Notes: generated from the letters alone by a model not told the origin. Positions 17,742-26,769 are shown, counted from the first letter of the stretch. The stretch is DNA of 64,000 nucleotides from Sinomonas terrae (GCF_022539255.1 NZ_JAKZBV010000001.1:2480001-2544000); one strand, 5' to 3'. Translations and numbers: made by a program.

Positions 17742-17747
17742 TACTCT
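17742..17747 (+). promoter_or_regulatory. -10 element TACTCT for panB, leaderless
   Basis: TACTCT ends 7 nt before ATG 17755; no ribosome binding site. Confidence 0.5.
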
Positions 17748-17754
17748 CGTCCGT

Positions 17755-18645
17755 ATGGTCCCCACCACTTCTGACGAGTCTTCTGCGCCTTACGGAACCG
17801 GGCCTCAGCGGGTCTCCGGCGGCCTCTCGGCCGGCCGTCCGGCAGCCCGCGTGCGCATCCACCACTTGGCCGCGGCGAAGGAGCGCGGCGAGCACTTCGC
17901 GATGCTGACTGCGTACGACCAGTACGCCGCGCAGATCTTCGACGAGGCCGGCATCGAGGTGCTCCTGATCGGCGATTCGGCGGCGAACAACGTCTTCGGG
18001 TACGAGACGAGCCTGCCGGTGACTGTCGATGAGCTGCTCCCCCTCTGCCGCGCCGTCGCCCGCTCGGCACGGCACGCCCTCGTCGTGGCAGATCTCCCCT
18101 TCGGCAGCTACGAGATGTCTCCGGCCCAAGCAGTCGAGGCCGGCGTCCGCTTCCTCAAGGAGGGCCTCGCCCACGCGGTCAAGATGGAAGGCGGTGCCTA
18201 CTACGCAGACACCGTGCGCGCGATGGTCCAGGCTGGCATCCCGGTCATGGCCCACATCGGCTTCACGCCGCAGAGCGAACACGCCCTCGGCGGGTACCGC
18301 GTCCAGGGAAGGGGCGACGACGCAGCGCGCCTCATCGAGGATGCCAAGGCCCTCGAGGCGGCCGGGGCCTTCTGCGTCCTCATGGAGATGGTGCCCGCGG
18401 AGACCGCCGCTGCCGTCGACGCAGCCGTGAGCGTGCCCACCATCGGAATCGGCGCAGGCGCCTCGACGACGGGCCAGGTCCTTGTGTGGCAGGACATGGC
18501 CGGACTTCGGGGCGGGGAGGGCACGAGGATTGCCAAGTTCGTGAAGCAGTACGCCGATCTGCGCGGAACGCTGCTCGATGCTGCGCGCCGCTACGGCGAC
18601 GACGTCCGCTCAGGCGCCTTCCCCGGCCCCGAGCACAGCTTCTAG
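17755..18645 (+). CDS. panB: 3-methyl-2-oxobutanoate hydroxymethyltransferase
   Basis: 296 residues. PanB makes ketopantoate from 2-oxoisovalerate and methylene-tetrahydrofolate in the pantothenate/CoA pathway. The TIM-barrel motifs are present: MLTAYDQYAA, LLIGDSAANNVFGYE (metal-binding Asp), DLPFGSYEMSP, VKMEGG and HIGFTPQ. The N terminus carries ~30 extra low-complexity residues. The start sits 7 nt after a -10 hexamer and is divergent from glnA2. No panC or panD lies nearby. Confidence 0.96.
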   Translation: MVPTTSDESSAPYGTGPQRVSGGLSAGRPAARVRIHHLAAAKERGEHFAMLTAYDQYAAQIFDEAGIEVLLIGDSAANNVFGYETSLPVTVDELLPLCRAVARSARHALVVADLPFGSYEMSPAQAVEAGVRFLKEGLAHAVKMEGGAYYADTVRAMVQAGIPVMAHIGFTPQSEHALGGYRVQGRGDDAARLIEDAKALEAAGAFCVLMEMVPAETAAAVDAAVSVPTIGIGAGASTTGQVLVWQDMAGLRGGEGTRIAKFVKQYADLRGTLLDAARRYGDDVRSGAFPGPEHSF

Positions 18646-18650
18646 CCGGG

Positions 18651-18676
18651 AGCGCCGGCCCTGTCCGGCCGGTGCT
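18651..18676 (+). terminator. Possible terminator after panB
   Basis: AGCGCCGGCC pairs with GGCCGGTGCT with one G-T wobble and loop CTGTCC. There is no T run. Confidence 0.4.
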
Positions 18677-18709
18677 GTCTGTCTCCGCCGGTTAGTCCGT
18701 CTTCCCGGG

Positions 18710-18898
18710 TCAGTCCTTGTCCGACCAGCCATCGCCGTTCGCGTCGTCCGGGTCCCAGGAACGGTTGCGCTCCCTGACCTTCTCGAGCGCGCGCTCAGCC
18801 TCTTCCCGCGTCTCGTAGGGCCCGAGGAGCTGGGTCCAATCGCTCAACGCGTCCTCTTCGACCTTATGCGTGCGGACGTTGTACCAATACTGCGTCAT
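18710..18898 (-). CDS. SPOR-like small protein
   Basis: 62 residues starting MTQYWYNVRTHKVEE. The blocks LGPYETREEAERALEKV and NGDGWSD resemble SPOR-related short actinobacterial proteins; SPOR domains bind septal peptidoglycan, but no signal peptide or membrane helix is present here. ATG 18898 is preferred over an upstream GTG because GAAGGGAGG lies 9 nt before it. It is divergent from map. Confidence 0.7.
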   Translation of the reverse strand: MTQYWYNVRTHKVEEDALSDWTQLLGPYETREEAERALEKVRERNRSWDPDDANGDGWSDKD

Positions 18899-18925
18899 GC
18901 CGCTCGCCCTCCCTTCCCTCACGAG

Positions 18926-18931
18926 TACACT
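18926..18931 (+). promoter_or_regulatory. -10 element TACACT for map, leaderless
   Basis: TACACT, 6 nt, then ATG 18938. Confidence 0.55.
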
Positions 18932-18937
18932 CAGCCT

Positions 18938-19816
18938 ATGCCTTCACCGTCAGCCACGGCACCCGTGGGCACTCTTGTGCCCGGGACCGTCTCTTCCCTC
19001 CGTGCCGTCCCGGGTTCCATCCCCCGGCCGGAGTACGTCGGCAAAGATGGTCCAGAGAGCTACCAGGGCAATGATGTGTACACACCGGACCAGCTCGAGC
19101 GCATCCGGGAAGCGGGAAGGATCGCGGCGCAGGCCATCGTCGAGGTCGGGCGGCAGATCCGGCCGGGGGTGACCACCGACGAACTCGACCGAGTCGGACA
19201 CGAATTCCTCATTGCTCACGACGCGTATCCGTCGACACTGGGCTATCGCGGCTTCCCCAAGTCGCTCTGCACCTCGCTCAACGAGGTGATCTGCCACGGC
19301 ATCCCCGACACGACGGTCTTGGCCGACGGCGACATCATCAACATCGACATCACTGCCTTCAAGAACGGTGTCCACGGAGACACGAACTACACGTTCCTCG
19401 TCGGAGACGTGGACGACGAGTCGAGGCTGCTGGTGGAGCGGACAGAGGAGTCCCTCCGCAGGGCCATCAAAGCCGTCGCCCCGGGACGCGAGATCAATGT
19501 GATCGGACGCGCGATCGAGTCGTATGCCAAGAGGTTCGGCTACGGCGTGGTGCGCGACTTCACAGGCCACGGAGTGGGCGAGGCTTTCCACTCAGGGCTG
19601 ATCATCCCGCATTACGACGCCGCGCCGGCCTACAGCCGAGTGATGGAGCCGGGGATGGTCTTCACGATCGAGCCGATGCTCACCTTGGGCACCATCCAGT
19701 GGGAGATGTGGGACGACGGGTGGACCGTCGTCACACGCGACCGGCGGCGGACGGCCCAGTTCGAGCACACCCTCGTGGTCACCGAGACCGGCGCCGAGGT
19801 ACTCACTCTCCCTTAG
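18938..19816 (+). CDS. map: Methionine aminopeptidase, type I
   Basis: 292 residues. It removes N-terminal Met from nascent proteins. The five metal ligands are visible: the two Asp of NIDITAFKNGVHGDTN, His of GHGVGEAFH, Glu of TIEPM and Glu of FEHT. The N-terminal ~45 residues (PGSIPRPEYVGK) are the extension typical of actinobacterial MapB-type enzymes, which contact the ribosome. The ATG at 18938 lies 6 nt after a -10 element; longer extensions in this frame overlap panB. ppgK follows after 90 nt on the same strand. Confidence 0.95.
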   Translation: MPSPSATAPVGTLVPGTVSSLRAVPGSIPRPEYVGKDGPESYQGNDVYTPDQLERIREAGRIAAQAIVEVGRQIRPGVTTDELDRVGHEFLIAHDAYPSTLGYRGFPKSLCTSLNEVICHGIPDTTVLADGDIINIDITAFKNGVHGDTNYTFLVGDVDDESRLLVERTEESLRRAIKAVAPGREINVIGRAIESYAKRFGYGVVRDFTGHGVGEAFHSGLIIPHYDAAPAYSRVMEPGMVFTIEPMLTLGTIQWEMWDDGWTVVTRDRRRTAQFEHTLVVTETGAEVLTLP

Positions 19817-19907
19817 CCACAAGACCCGGTCCCGCTGCCGGATCCGCCCGGCCCGCGTCTCGACCAGCCCCATCGAATCCCTCCCCCACCTGCGAGAGGC
19901 CCAACGC

Positions 19908-20705
19908 ATGTCCAAAGACGGCAAGAAGAAGTCCATCCACCTCATCGGCGTCGACATCGGCGGCACGGGGATCAAGGGCGGCATCGTCGATCTCAAGAAG
20001 GGGAAGCTCGTAGGCGACCGCGTTCGTATCGACACGCCCCAGCCCGCGGCGCCCGAACCCGTGGCCGAGGTGGTCGCACGCGTTGTCGAGGAGCTCTCCG
20101 AACGCGACGACGCACCTGACCGGGACACCCCGATCGGCGTCACGTTCCCCGGGATCATCCAGCATGGCGTGGCCTACTCGGCCGCCAACGTGGACAAGTC
20201 ATGGATCGACTTCGAGATCGACAAGTACTTCAGCGAGCGGCTGGGACGCCCAGTCGAAGTCATCAACGACGCCGACGCTGCCGGCCTTGCAGAGGTGCGC
20301 TACGGCGGTGGCGAGGGAGTCGACGGGACGGTCCTCGTCATCACGCTCGGAACCGGTATCGGCTCCGCCTTCGTCTTCGACGGCAAGCTCGTCCCCAATG
20401 TCGAACTCGGTCATCTCGAGGTCGACGGCTTCGATGCCGAGACCAAGGCCTCAGCAGTCGCGCGCGAGCGTGACGGCATCGGATGGGAGGACTACAGCGT
20501 CCGCCTCCAGCGCTACTTCTCGCACGTCGAGTTCCTGTTCTCGCCTGAACTGTTCATCGTGGGCGGCGGCATCTCGAAGCGCGCCGACGAATATCTTCCC
20601 CGGCTCAAGCTTCGGACCCCGATCATCCCCGCCAAGCTGAAGAACGAGGCAGGGATTGTGGGCGCGGCGCTGCAGGTGGCCATCCACCACAAGCTCAAGA
20701 AGTAG
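19908..20705 (+). CDS. ppgK: Polyphosphate glucokinase
   Basis: 265 residues, ROK superfamily. It phosphorylates glucose using polyphosphate or ATP. The phosphate loop GVDIGGTGIKGGIVD is at 14-28, INDADAAGLAE carries the catalytic Asp, and LGTGIGSA is the second phosphate motif. The C-terminal pattern DYSVRLQRYFSHVEFLFSPE is typical of PpgK. It has no ROK zinc motif, unlike the glucokinase at 60 kb. The upstream AGAGG is a weak ribosome binding site. It ends before a bidirectional terminator shared with nrdR. Confidence 0.94.
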   Translation: MSKDGKKKSIHLIGVDIGGTGIKGGIVDLKKGKLVGDRVRIDTPQPAAPEPVAEVVARVVEELSERDDAPDRDTPIGVTFPGIIQHGVAYSAANVDKSWIDFEIDKYFSERLGRPVEVINDADAAGLAEVRYGGGEGVDGTVLVITLGTGIGSAFVFDGKLVPNVELGHLEVDGFDAETKASAVARERDGIGWEDYSVRLQRYFSHVEFLFSPELFIVGGGISKRADEYLPRLKLRTPIIPAKLKNEAGIVGAALQVAIHHKLKK

Positions 20706-20723
20706 CCGACAGATTCGGAAGAC

Positions 20724-20759
20724 GCCAGGAGGGGCCCGGTAGACCGGACCCCTCCTGGC
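20724..20759. terminator. Bidirectional terminator, ppgK/nrdR
   Basis: An 11-bp stem (20724-20734 with 20749-20759) extended inside by CCGG/CCGG, between convergent genes. Confidence 0.8.
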
Positions 20760-20780
20760 ACTTCTGGCGTTCGCTCGCGG

Positions 20781-21263
20781 TCAGTCCGCGTTGACCGTAT
20801 CGTCCGCTGCCACCTCGGCCTGCTCGGAGCGGAGGAGCTTGATCGCAGACTCGAAGTCTTCGAGCGAGTCAAACGACTGATACACACTTGCGAACCGCAG
20901 ATACGCCACGTGGTCCAGCTTGCGGAGCGGCCGCAGGATAGCGAGACCCACCTCGTGGGCCTGAATCTCCGCTGCCCCGCTCCCCCGCACCGTCTCCTCG
21001 ACCTCTTGGGCGAGCATAGCGAGATCGTCTTCCGTGACCGGCCTGCCTTGACACGCCTTCCGGACGCCGTTGATCACCTTGGAACGGCTGAAAGGCTCAC
21101 CGACGCCCGAGCGCTTGACGACCGTGAGGCTCGTCGTCTCGATTGTCGTGAAGCGCCTCCCGCACTGAGGGCACTGCCGCCGCCGGCGGATCGCTGAGCC
21201 GTCGTCTTGGATGCGGCTGTCGACGACGCGCGAGTCCGGGTTGCGGCAGAAGGGGCAGTACAT
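20781..21263 (-). CDS. nrdR: Ribonucleotide reductase transcriptional regulator NrdR
   Basis: 160 residues. The N-terminal zinc ribbon has Cys3, Cys6, Cys31 and Cys34 (CPFC...CPQC), followed by an ATP-cone domain from about residue 48 (VVKRSGVGEPFSRSKV). NrdR senses dATP/ATP and represses ribonucleotide reductase genes. The ATG is leaderless behind a well-formed promoter, with an NrdR-box palindrome just upstream suggesting autoregulation. No nrd structural gene is in the window. It is 68 nt downstream of hisD on the same strand. Confidence 0.97.
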   Translation of the reverse strand: MYCPFCRNPDSRVVDSRIQDDGSAIRRRRQCPQCGRRFTTIETTSLTVVKRSGVGEPFSRSKVINGVRKACQGRPVTEDDLAMLAQEVEETVRGSGAAEIQAHEVGLAILRPLRKLDHVAYLRFASVYQSFDSLEDFESAIKLLRSEQAEVAADDTVNAD

Positions 21264-21269
21264 CCCTCA

Positions 21270-21298
21270 ATTCTAGGGTCCATGGCAAGCACCGCCAA
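21270..21298 (-). promoter_or_regulatory. nrdR promoter, leaderless
   Basis: -35 TTGGCG (21298-21293), a 17-bp spacer, -10 TAGAAT (21275-21270), then 6 nt to ATG 21263. This is the best-formed promoter in the window. Confidence 0.75.
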
Positions 21299-21305
21299 GG
21301 CGATG

Positions 21306-21323
21306 ACCACTATATGTAGTGGT
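21306..21323. promoter_or_regulatory. NrdR box upstream of nrdR
   Basis: ACCACTATATGTAGTGGT is a near-perfect 18-bp palindrome matching the known NrdR box core (CACTATAT-type). It lies just upstream of the nrdR -35 and just after the hisD stop. Confidence 0.7.
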
Positions 21324-21324
21324 G

Positions 21325-21339
21325 GCCCCTACTAGGGGC
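21325..21339 (-). terminator. Small hairpin at the hisD stop
   Basis: GCCCCTA and TAGGGGC arms overlap the hisD stop codon. It is short, has no T run, and is only a weak terminator candidate. Confidence 0.35.
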
Positions 21340-22711
21340 GGGGGTCGAAGGCGCGTTCCTCGAACCGACGATCGACAGCGTCGCCGTGCCCGGGCAGGTC
21401 CTCAGCATCGGAGAGGCTTCGGATGTGGCGGGCGACGGCGTCGAGCGCGGCCTCGCTGTAGTCGATGATCTGGACGGCCTTGAGGAACGTCGCGACGTTC
21501 AGTCCGGACGAGAACGCCGCGGTTCCGCTCGTGGGAAGCACATGGTTCGATCCAGCCGTGTAGTCGCCGAGGCTCACGGGGCTATAGTCGCCCACGAAGA
21601 TCGCCCCCGCGTTCCGAATCCGAGTGGCGACTCCAGCGGCGTCCGCGGTCATGACCTCGAGGTGCTCGGCAGCGTACGCGTCGCATACGGCGACGCCCGC
21701 GTCGACGTCGTCCACGAGCACGGCGCCCGACTGCCGCCCGGACAGCGCAGTCAGCACGCGCTCACGGTGCTTCGTGACCTCGGCCTGTTCGAGCAGCTGG
21801 GCGCGGACCGCCTCGATGAGCTCGGGTGAGTCGGTGACGAGGACCGAGCCAGCCCGTGTGTCGTGCTCGGCCTGGCTGATCAGATCGGCCGCGACGAACT
21901 CGGGACGCGCAGTGCAATCGGCGAGGATAGCGATCTCGGTGGGGCCCGCCTCGGCATCGATGCCCACAATCCCCTTGACGAGGCGCTTCGCAGTCGCGAC
22001 GAAGATGTTTCCGGGTCCTGTCACGACGTCCGCCGGCTCGATCAACGGGAGCGGCCCCTCGCCGTCCTCCGCGGCAGGAATGCCGTACGCGAACGTGACG
22101 ACCGCCTGCGCCCCGCCAATCGCGTAGACCTCATCGATCCCGAGCAGGGCAGCCGCGGCGAGGATGGTCGGATGCGGGAGTCCGCCGTTGTCGCGCTGCG
22201 GGGGCGAGGCGAGGGCAATCGATCCGACGCCTGCAGCTTGGGCCGGGATCACGTTCATGATGACCGAGGACGGGTAGACGGCCAGGCCGCCTGGCACATA
22301 GAGCCCGACCCTTCGCACGGGGACCCAGCGCTGCGTGACCGTGGCTCCGTCGCCCGGCCGGACAGTGACGTCCGCCGGCCGTTGCGCTTCAGCGAACAGA
22401 CGCGCACGCCGGATCGACTCCTCGAGCGCGGCTCGCACCGATGGATCAACGGATTCGAGTGCGTGGTCGATTGCTTCGGCCGGCACGCGCGGGTGCCGCT
22501 GCGCCACGCCGTCGAACTTCTCGGCGAACATCGACAGCGCCGCGAAGCCGCCTGAACGGACATCCGCGATGATGCCCCGCACCGCGTCCTCGACCGCCGC
22601 GCCTTGCTCGGCCTCGAGCCGTGGCACGAGGGCCCGGAGTTCGGCGAGGCCGAGGCTCCTGCCCCTGAGGTCAATCGTGCGGAAGTCGAGGGCGGGTTCT
22701 GGCGATGTCAC
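21332..22711 (-). CDS. hisD: Histidinol dehydrogenase
   Basis: 459 residues; catalyses the last two oxidations of histidine synthesis using NAD and zinc. Family motifs are present: RVGLYVPGGLAVYPSSV, GGAQAVVTFAYG, GPGNIFVATAKR, DAEAGPTEIA and ISQAEHD, which contains catalytic residues. The C-terminal block SNHVLPT matches. The GTG at 22711 lies 6 nt after a TAGACT -10 element, giving normal length. No other his genes are seen here, although hisD often starts a his operon elsewhere. Confidence 0.96.
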   Translation of the reverse strand: MTSPEPALDFRTIDLRGRSLGLAELRALVPRLEAEQGAAVEDAVRGIIADVRSGGFAALSMFAEKFDGVAQRHPRVPAEAIDHALESVDPSVRAALEESIRRARLFAEAQRPADVTVRPGDGATVTQRWVPVRRVGLYVPGGLAVYPSSVIMNVIPAQAAGVGSIALASPPQRDNGGLPHPTILAAAALLGIDEVYAIGGAQAVVTFAYGIPAAEDGEGPLPLIEPADVVTGPGNIFVATAKRLVKGIVGIDAEAGPTEIAILADCTARPEFVAADLISQAEHDTRAGSVLVTDSPELIEAVRAQLLEQAEVTKHRERVLTALSGRQSGAVLVDDVDAGVAVCDAYAAEHLEVMTADAAGVATRIRNAGAIFVGDYSPVSLGDYTAGSNHVLPTSGTAAFSSGLNVATFLKAVQIIDYSEAALDAVARHIRSLSDAEDLPGHGDAVDRRFEERAFDPRP

Positions 22712-22717
22712 CCGCTC

Positions 22718-22723
22718 AGTCTA
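22718..22723 (-). promoter_or_regulatory. -10 element TAGACT for hisD, leaderless
   Basis: TAGACT, 6 nt, then GTG 22711. Confidence 0.55.
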
Positions 22724-22736
22724 CGTGCCGAAGCGG

Positions 22737-23210
22737 TCAGCGGCGTGTGGGAGGGCTCCAGAGGACGGTCACCAGCGCGAGGATGACAATCGCGACGATC
22801 GCCGGCCACAGCGCGAGTGCGCTGAGCGTATAGAGCCCGAAGGCCGAGCCCGGAACGCTGGGATCCGTGCGGGACGAACCGGCTGTCTGGCCGAGCCCGG
22901 TGCCGGTGAGCCACATCAGCAGGCTGCCGATCCCCGAGCCGACGAACGCGGCGAGGTATCGAGCAGCGAAGCCGAAACGTACGTGGGCACGGACCAGGAA
23001 GATCACGACGACGACCGCAGCCACGGCCGCGAGGCCTGTGAACACGAGGTCGCGAGGGAGCCATTCCTGATAGTTCGAGCCATCGCCGTACAGCCGCCCT
23101 CCCGGGGCAGCGAGCCACCAGACGACGCCGAGCAGGACTCCCGCTACAAGAGGCGCGAGCAGCCATCGGAGGACGACTGGCCAGCCAGGCCAGAGGCCCG
23201 ACTCATGCAT
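22737..23210 (-). CDS. Four-helix membrane protein after dnaE
   Basis: 157 residues with four hydrophobic segments (about 11-34, 55-72, 83-103 and 128-150). A polar extracytoplasmic loop between the first two contains APGGRLYGDGSNYQEW. It resembles actinobacterial DUF2567-like membrane proteins of unknown function; this is a tentative match. Its start overlaps the dnaE stop by 8 nt, so it is coupled to dnaE. Confidence 0.75.
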   Translation of the reverse strand: MHESGLWPGWPVVLRWLLAPLVAGVLLGVVWWLAAPGGRLYGDGSNYQEWLPRDLVFTGLAAVAAVVVVIFLVRAHVRFGFAARYLAAFVGSGIGSLLMWLTGTGLGQTAGSSRTDPSVPGSAFGLYTLSALALWPAIVAIVILALVTVLWSPPTRR

Positions 23211-26200
23211 CGAGGCACGCGGGGCCGAGGAGGACCTTGAGGTCCCCGAAGAGGGCCGGATTCGGATTGACGCGCAGATGGACTCCTAGTCTCATGATCT
23301 CGATGCTGCGGGTCCCGTGGAGGCGCAGCTGCACCTCGCTGTGGCCGGGATGCGTCTTGAGCACTTCGCCGAGGCGCGTGACTACCCGCTCAGTAGCCTT
23401 GTGGGTCGGCATCGATATGACGACGGGACCGCCGTCGGCCTGGCTCAGGTCAGGGACGGTGAGTTCCATAGCGCTCAGCATGACGGCGCCGTCGTCCCTA
23501 CGCTGCAGGCGGCCCTTGACGACGACGATGAGGTCCTCGGCGAGAATCGACGAGATCGGCCCGTAGACCTGGCCGAAGAACATGACCTCCATGGAGGCTC
23601 CGAGGTCCTCGATTTCGGCGCGGGCGTAGGCGTTGCCGCTCGCCTTCGCAATGCGGCGGCTGAGCGAGGTGATCATGCCCGCAATGGTGACGATCGCGCC
23701 GTCTGCCGGTCCCTCGTCTGAGATCAGCTGGGAGATCGCGTGATCCGCGTGACCCTCGAGCACCCCCTCGAGACCTTGCAGCGGGTGATCCGAGACGTAC
23801 AACCCGAGCATGTCCCGCTCGAACGCGAGCCGGTCCTTCTTCTCCCACTCGGGAAGCTCAGGGATCTCCACGGCGAGTCCCGAGGAGAGCTCCCCGTCGG
23901 CGCCGCCGTCGAACGCGCTGAAGAGATCGAACTGGTTGGCCGCCTCGTTGCGCTTGAGCACAATGACGGCGTCGACTGCCTCTTCGTGGATCATCGCGAG
24001 GGAACGACGTGGGTGGCCGAGGGAGTCGAACGCTCCGGCCTTGATGAGCGATTCGATGGTGCGCTTGTTGCACACGACAGCCGGCACCTTCTGGAGGAAG
24101 TCACCGAAGCCGGTGAACGCTCCCTTCTCCTCGCGTGCCTCGACCATCGAATGCACGACGTTCGCTCCCACGTTGCGGATCGCCCCCATACCGAAGCGGA
24201 TGTCGCTCCCGACCGGGGTGAAGTTGAGCGCGGACTCGTTGACGTCCGGCGGCAGCACCGTGATGCCCATCCGCCGGCACTCATTGAGGTACATGGCGCA
24301 CTTGTCCTTGTCATCGCCCACTGACGTCAGGAGCGCCGCCATGTATTCGGCCGGATAGTGAGCCTTGAGGTAGGCCGTCCAGTAAGAGACGACGCCGTAG
24401 GCCGCCGAGTGCGCCTTGTTGAAGGCGTAGTCGGAGAAGGGCAGCAGAATGTCCCAGAGGGTTTTGACCGCTTCCGCTGAATAGCCGCGTTCGCGCATGC
24501 CAGACGAGAAGCCCTCGAACTGCTTGTCCAGCTCGGACTTCTTCTTCTTGCCCATCGCACGGCGGAGGATGTCGGCTTGGCCGAGCGAGTAGCCGGCGAG
24601 CTTCTGAGCGATGGCCATGACCTGCTCCTGGTACACGATCAGGCCATAGGTTCCGCCGAGGATGTCTTCGAGGGGCTCCGCGAGCTCCGGATGGATCGGG
24701 GTGATCTCCTGCAGCCCGTTCTTGCGGAGGGCGTAGTTGGTATGGGCGTTCGCGCCCATGGGCCCAGGGCGGTAGAGGGCGAGAACGGCGGAGATGTCCT
24801 CGAAGTTGTCGGGGCGCATGAGCTTGAGAAGGGACCGCATAGGTCCTCCATCAAGCTGGAAGACGCCGAGCGTATCGCCGCGCGCGAGGAGCTCATACGA
24901 CGCCGCGTCGTCGAGCGGGAGGCGTTCGAGGTCAAGGTCCTCGCTCCGATTGAGCTTGATGTTGTCGAGCGCGTCCGTGATGATCGTGAGGTTCCTCAGG
25001 CCGAGGAAGTCCATCTTGATGAGGCCGAGGCCCTCACAGGTCGGATAGTCGAACTGCGTGATGACCTGACCATCTTGCTCGCGCCGCATGATCGGGACGA
25101 TGTCGATGAGCGGATGCGACGACATGATGACGCCAGCCGCGTGGACGCCCCACTGGCGCTTGAGTCCTTCGAGGCCGAGCGCCGTCTCGAAGACGCGCTG
25201 CGCGTCGGCGTCGGAGCGCAGGAGCTCCCGCATCTCCTCGGCCTCGCCATAGCGCTTGGCCTCGGGATTGTGGATGTCCACGAGCGGCATGCCCTTGCCC
25301 ATGACATCGGGCGGCATGGCCTTGGTGAGCCGCTCGCCGACGGAGAAGGGATAGCCGAGGACGCGCGAGGAGTCCTTGAGCGCCTGCTTGGCCTTGATGG
25401 TCCCGTAGGTCACGATCATGGCGACGCGGTCGTCACCGTACTTCTCGGTCACGTACTTGATGACTTCAGGACGGCGGCGATCATCGAAGTCGACGTCAAA
25501 GTCAGGCATCGAGACGCGGTCGGGGTTGAGGAAGCGCTCGAAGATGAGGCCGTGGTCCAGAGGGTTCAGGTCCGTGATGCGCATGGCGTAGGCAGCCATG
25601 GAGCCGGCGCCTGAACCGCGGCCGGGGCCGACTCGGATCCCGTGGTCCTTCGCCCAGTTGATGAAGTCCGCGACCACGAGGAAGTAGCCCGGGAAGCCCA
25701 TCTGGGTGATGATCCCGATCTCGTACTCCGCCTGCTTGCGGACTGCGTCCGGAATCCCCTCCGGGAAGCGGTAGTGGAGGCCGCGCTCGACCTCCTTGAC
25801 GAACCACGTCTCCTCGTTCTCCCCTTCAGGACAGGGGTAGCGCGGCATGTAGCTCGCCTTGGTGTTGAACTCGACGTTGCATCGCTCGGCGATGAGCAGG
25901 GTGTTGTCGCAGGCCTCGGGGTGATCGCTGAAGATGGCCCGCATCTCGGCTGGCGACTTGAGGTAGAACTCGTCGGCGTCGAACTTGAACCGCTTCGGAT
26001 CCGCGAGGGTGGAACCAGACTGGACGCACAGGAGCGCGGCGTGGCTCGAGGCGTCCTCGGCGTGGGTGTAGTGGAGGTCGTTGGTCGCGACGAGTGGGAG
26101 ACCGAGGTCCTTCGCGAGCTTGATGAGGTCCGCCTGAACCCCGCGCTCGATATCAAGGCCGTGGTCCATGACCTCGCAGAAGAAGTTCTCGTGGCCGAAG

Positions 26201-26739
26201 ATCTCGCGGAACTCGGCTGCGGCCTCCCGGGCCTCCTTGTAGAGGCCGAGGCGGAGCTTCGTCTGGACCTCGCCCGAGGGGCAGCCCGTGGTGGCGATGA
26301 GACCCTTCCCATAGGTCTGGAGGAGCTCGCGGTCCATACGGGGCTTGTAGAGATAGCCTTCGAGGGAAGCGAGCGAGGACATGCGGAAGAGGTTGTGCAT
26401 GCCCTGGGTGTTCTCCGCCCACATCGTCATGTGGGTATAGGCACCGGCACCCGAGACGTCGTCGCGGCCGCCGTCTCCCCACCGCACACGCGTCTTGTCC
26501 TGACGGGCCGTTCCGGGCGTGAGGTAGGCTTCGACGCCGATGATGGGCTTGATGCCTGCGTCCGTTGCCTTCTTCCAGAAGTCGAAGGCGCCGAAGACGA
26601 AGCCGTGGTCGGTCGTCGCGACGGCGTTCATCCCGAGCTCGTCCGCGTGGCTGAACAGGTCACCCAGGCGTGCAGCGCCGTCGAGCATCGAGTACTCGGT
26701 GTGGTTGTGGAGATGAACGAACGACCCGGTAGAACTCAC
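23203..26739 (-). CDS. dnaE: DNA polymerase III alpha subunit
   Basis: 1178 residues, typical DnaE1. The N-terminal PHP domain begins HLHNHTEYSMLDG and keeps most metal-binding His/Asp residues, so it may proofread as in mycobacteria. Polymerase motifs include GRGSGAGSMAAYAM and the catalytic MPDFDVDF, then GVFQLDG. A helix-hairpin region and an OB fold follow. The GTG at 26739 sits 6 nt after TAAACT, indicating its own leaderless promoter 30 nt after rluD. Confidence 0.98.
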   Translation of the reverse strand: MSSTGSFVHLHNHTEYSMLDGAARLGDLFSHADELGMNAVATTDHGFVFGAFDFWKKATDAGIKPIIGVEAYLTPGTARQDKTRVRWGDGGRDDVSGAGAYTHMTMWAENTQGMHNLFRMSSLASLEGYLYKPRMDRELLQTYGKGLIATTGCPSGEVQTKLRLGLYKEAREAAAEFREIFGHENFFCEVMDHGLDIERGVQADLIKLAKDLGLPLVATNDLHYTHAEDASSHAALLCVQSGSTLADPKRFKFDADEFYLKSPAEMRAIFSDHPEACDNTLLIAERCNVEFNTKASYMPRYPCPEGENEETWFVKEVERGLHYRFPEGIPDAVRKQAEYEIGIITQMGFPGYFLVVADFINWAKDHGIRVGPGRGSGAGSMAAYAMRITDLNPLDHGLIFERFLNPDRVSMPDFDVDFDDRRRPEVIKYVTEKYGDDRVAMIVTYGTIKAKQALKDSSRVLGYPFSVGERLTKAMPPDVMGKGMPLVDIHNPEAKRYGEAEEMRELLRSDADAQRVFETALGLEGLKRQWGVHAAGVIMSSHPLIDIVPIMRREQDGQVITQFDYPTCEGLGLIKMDFLGLRNLTIITDALDNIKLNRSEDLDLERLPLDDAASYELLARGDTLGVFQLDGGPMRSLLKLMRPDNFEDISAVLALYRPGPMGANAHTNYALRKNGLQEITPIHPELAEPLEDILGGTYGLIVYQEQVMAIAQKLAGYSLGQADILRRAMGKKKKSELDKQFEGFSSGMRERGYSAEAVKTLWDILLPFSDYAFNKAHSAAYGVVSYWTAYLKAHYPAEYMAALLTSVGDDKDKCAMYLNECRRMGITVLPPDVNESALNFTPVGSDIRFGMGAIRNVGANVVHSMVEAREEKGAFTGFGDFLQKVPAVVCNKRTIESLIKAGAFDSLGHPRRSLAMIHEEAVDAVIVLKRNEAANQFDLFSAFDGGADGELSSGLAVEIPELPEWEKKDRLAFERDMLGLYVSDHPLQGLEGVLEGHADHAISQLISDEGPADGAIVTIAGMITSLSRRIAKASGNAYARAEIEDLGASMEVMFFGQVYGPISSILAEDLIVVVKGRLQRRDDGAVMLSAMELTVPDLSQADGGPVVISMPTHKATERVVTRLGEVLKTHPGHSEVQLRLHGTRSIEIMRLGVHLRVNPNPALFGDLKVLLGPACLDA

Positions 26740-26745
26740 TGGTCC

Positions 26746-26751
26746 AGTTTA
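26746..26751 (-). promoter_or_regulatory. -10 element TAAACT for dnaE, leaderless
   Basis: TAAACT, 6 nt, then GTG 26739. Confidence 0.55.
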
Positions 26752-26769
26752 GGCGCGAGGTCCGACAGC

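Noticed and set aside
17680..17754. Possible GlnR box before glnA2 (GTTAAC region)
   Set aside because: The half-sites do not match at 6-nt spacing on either strand.
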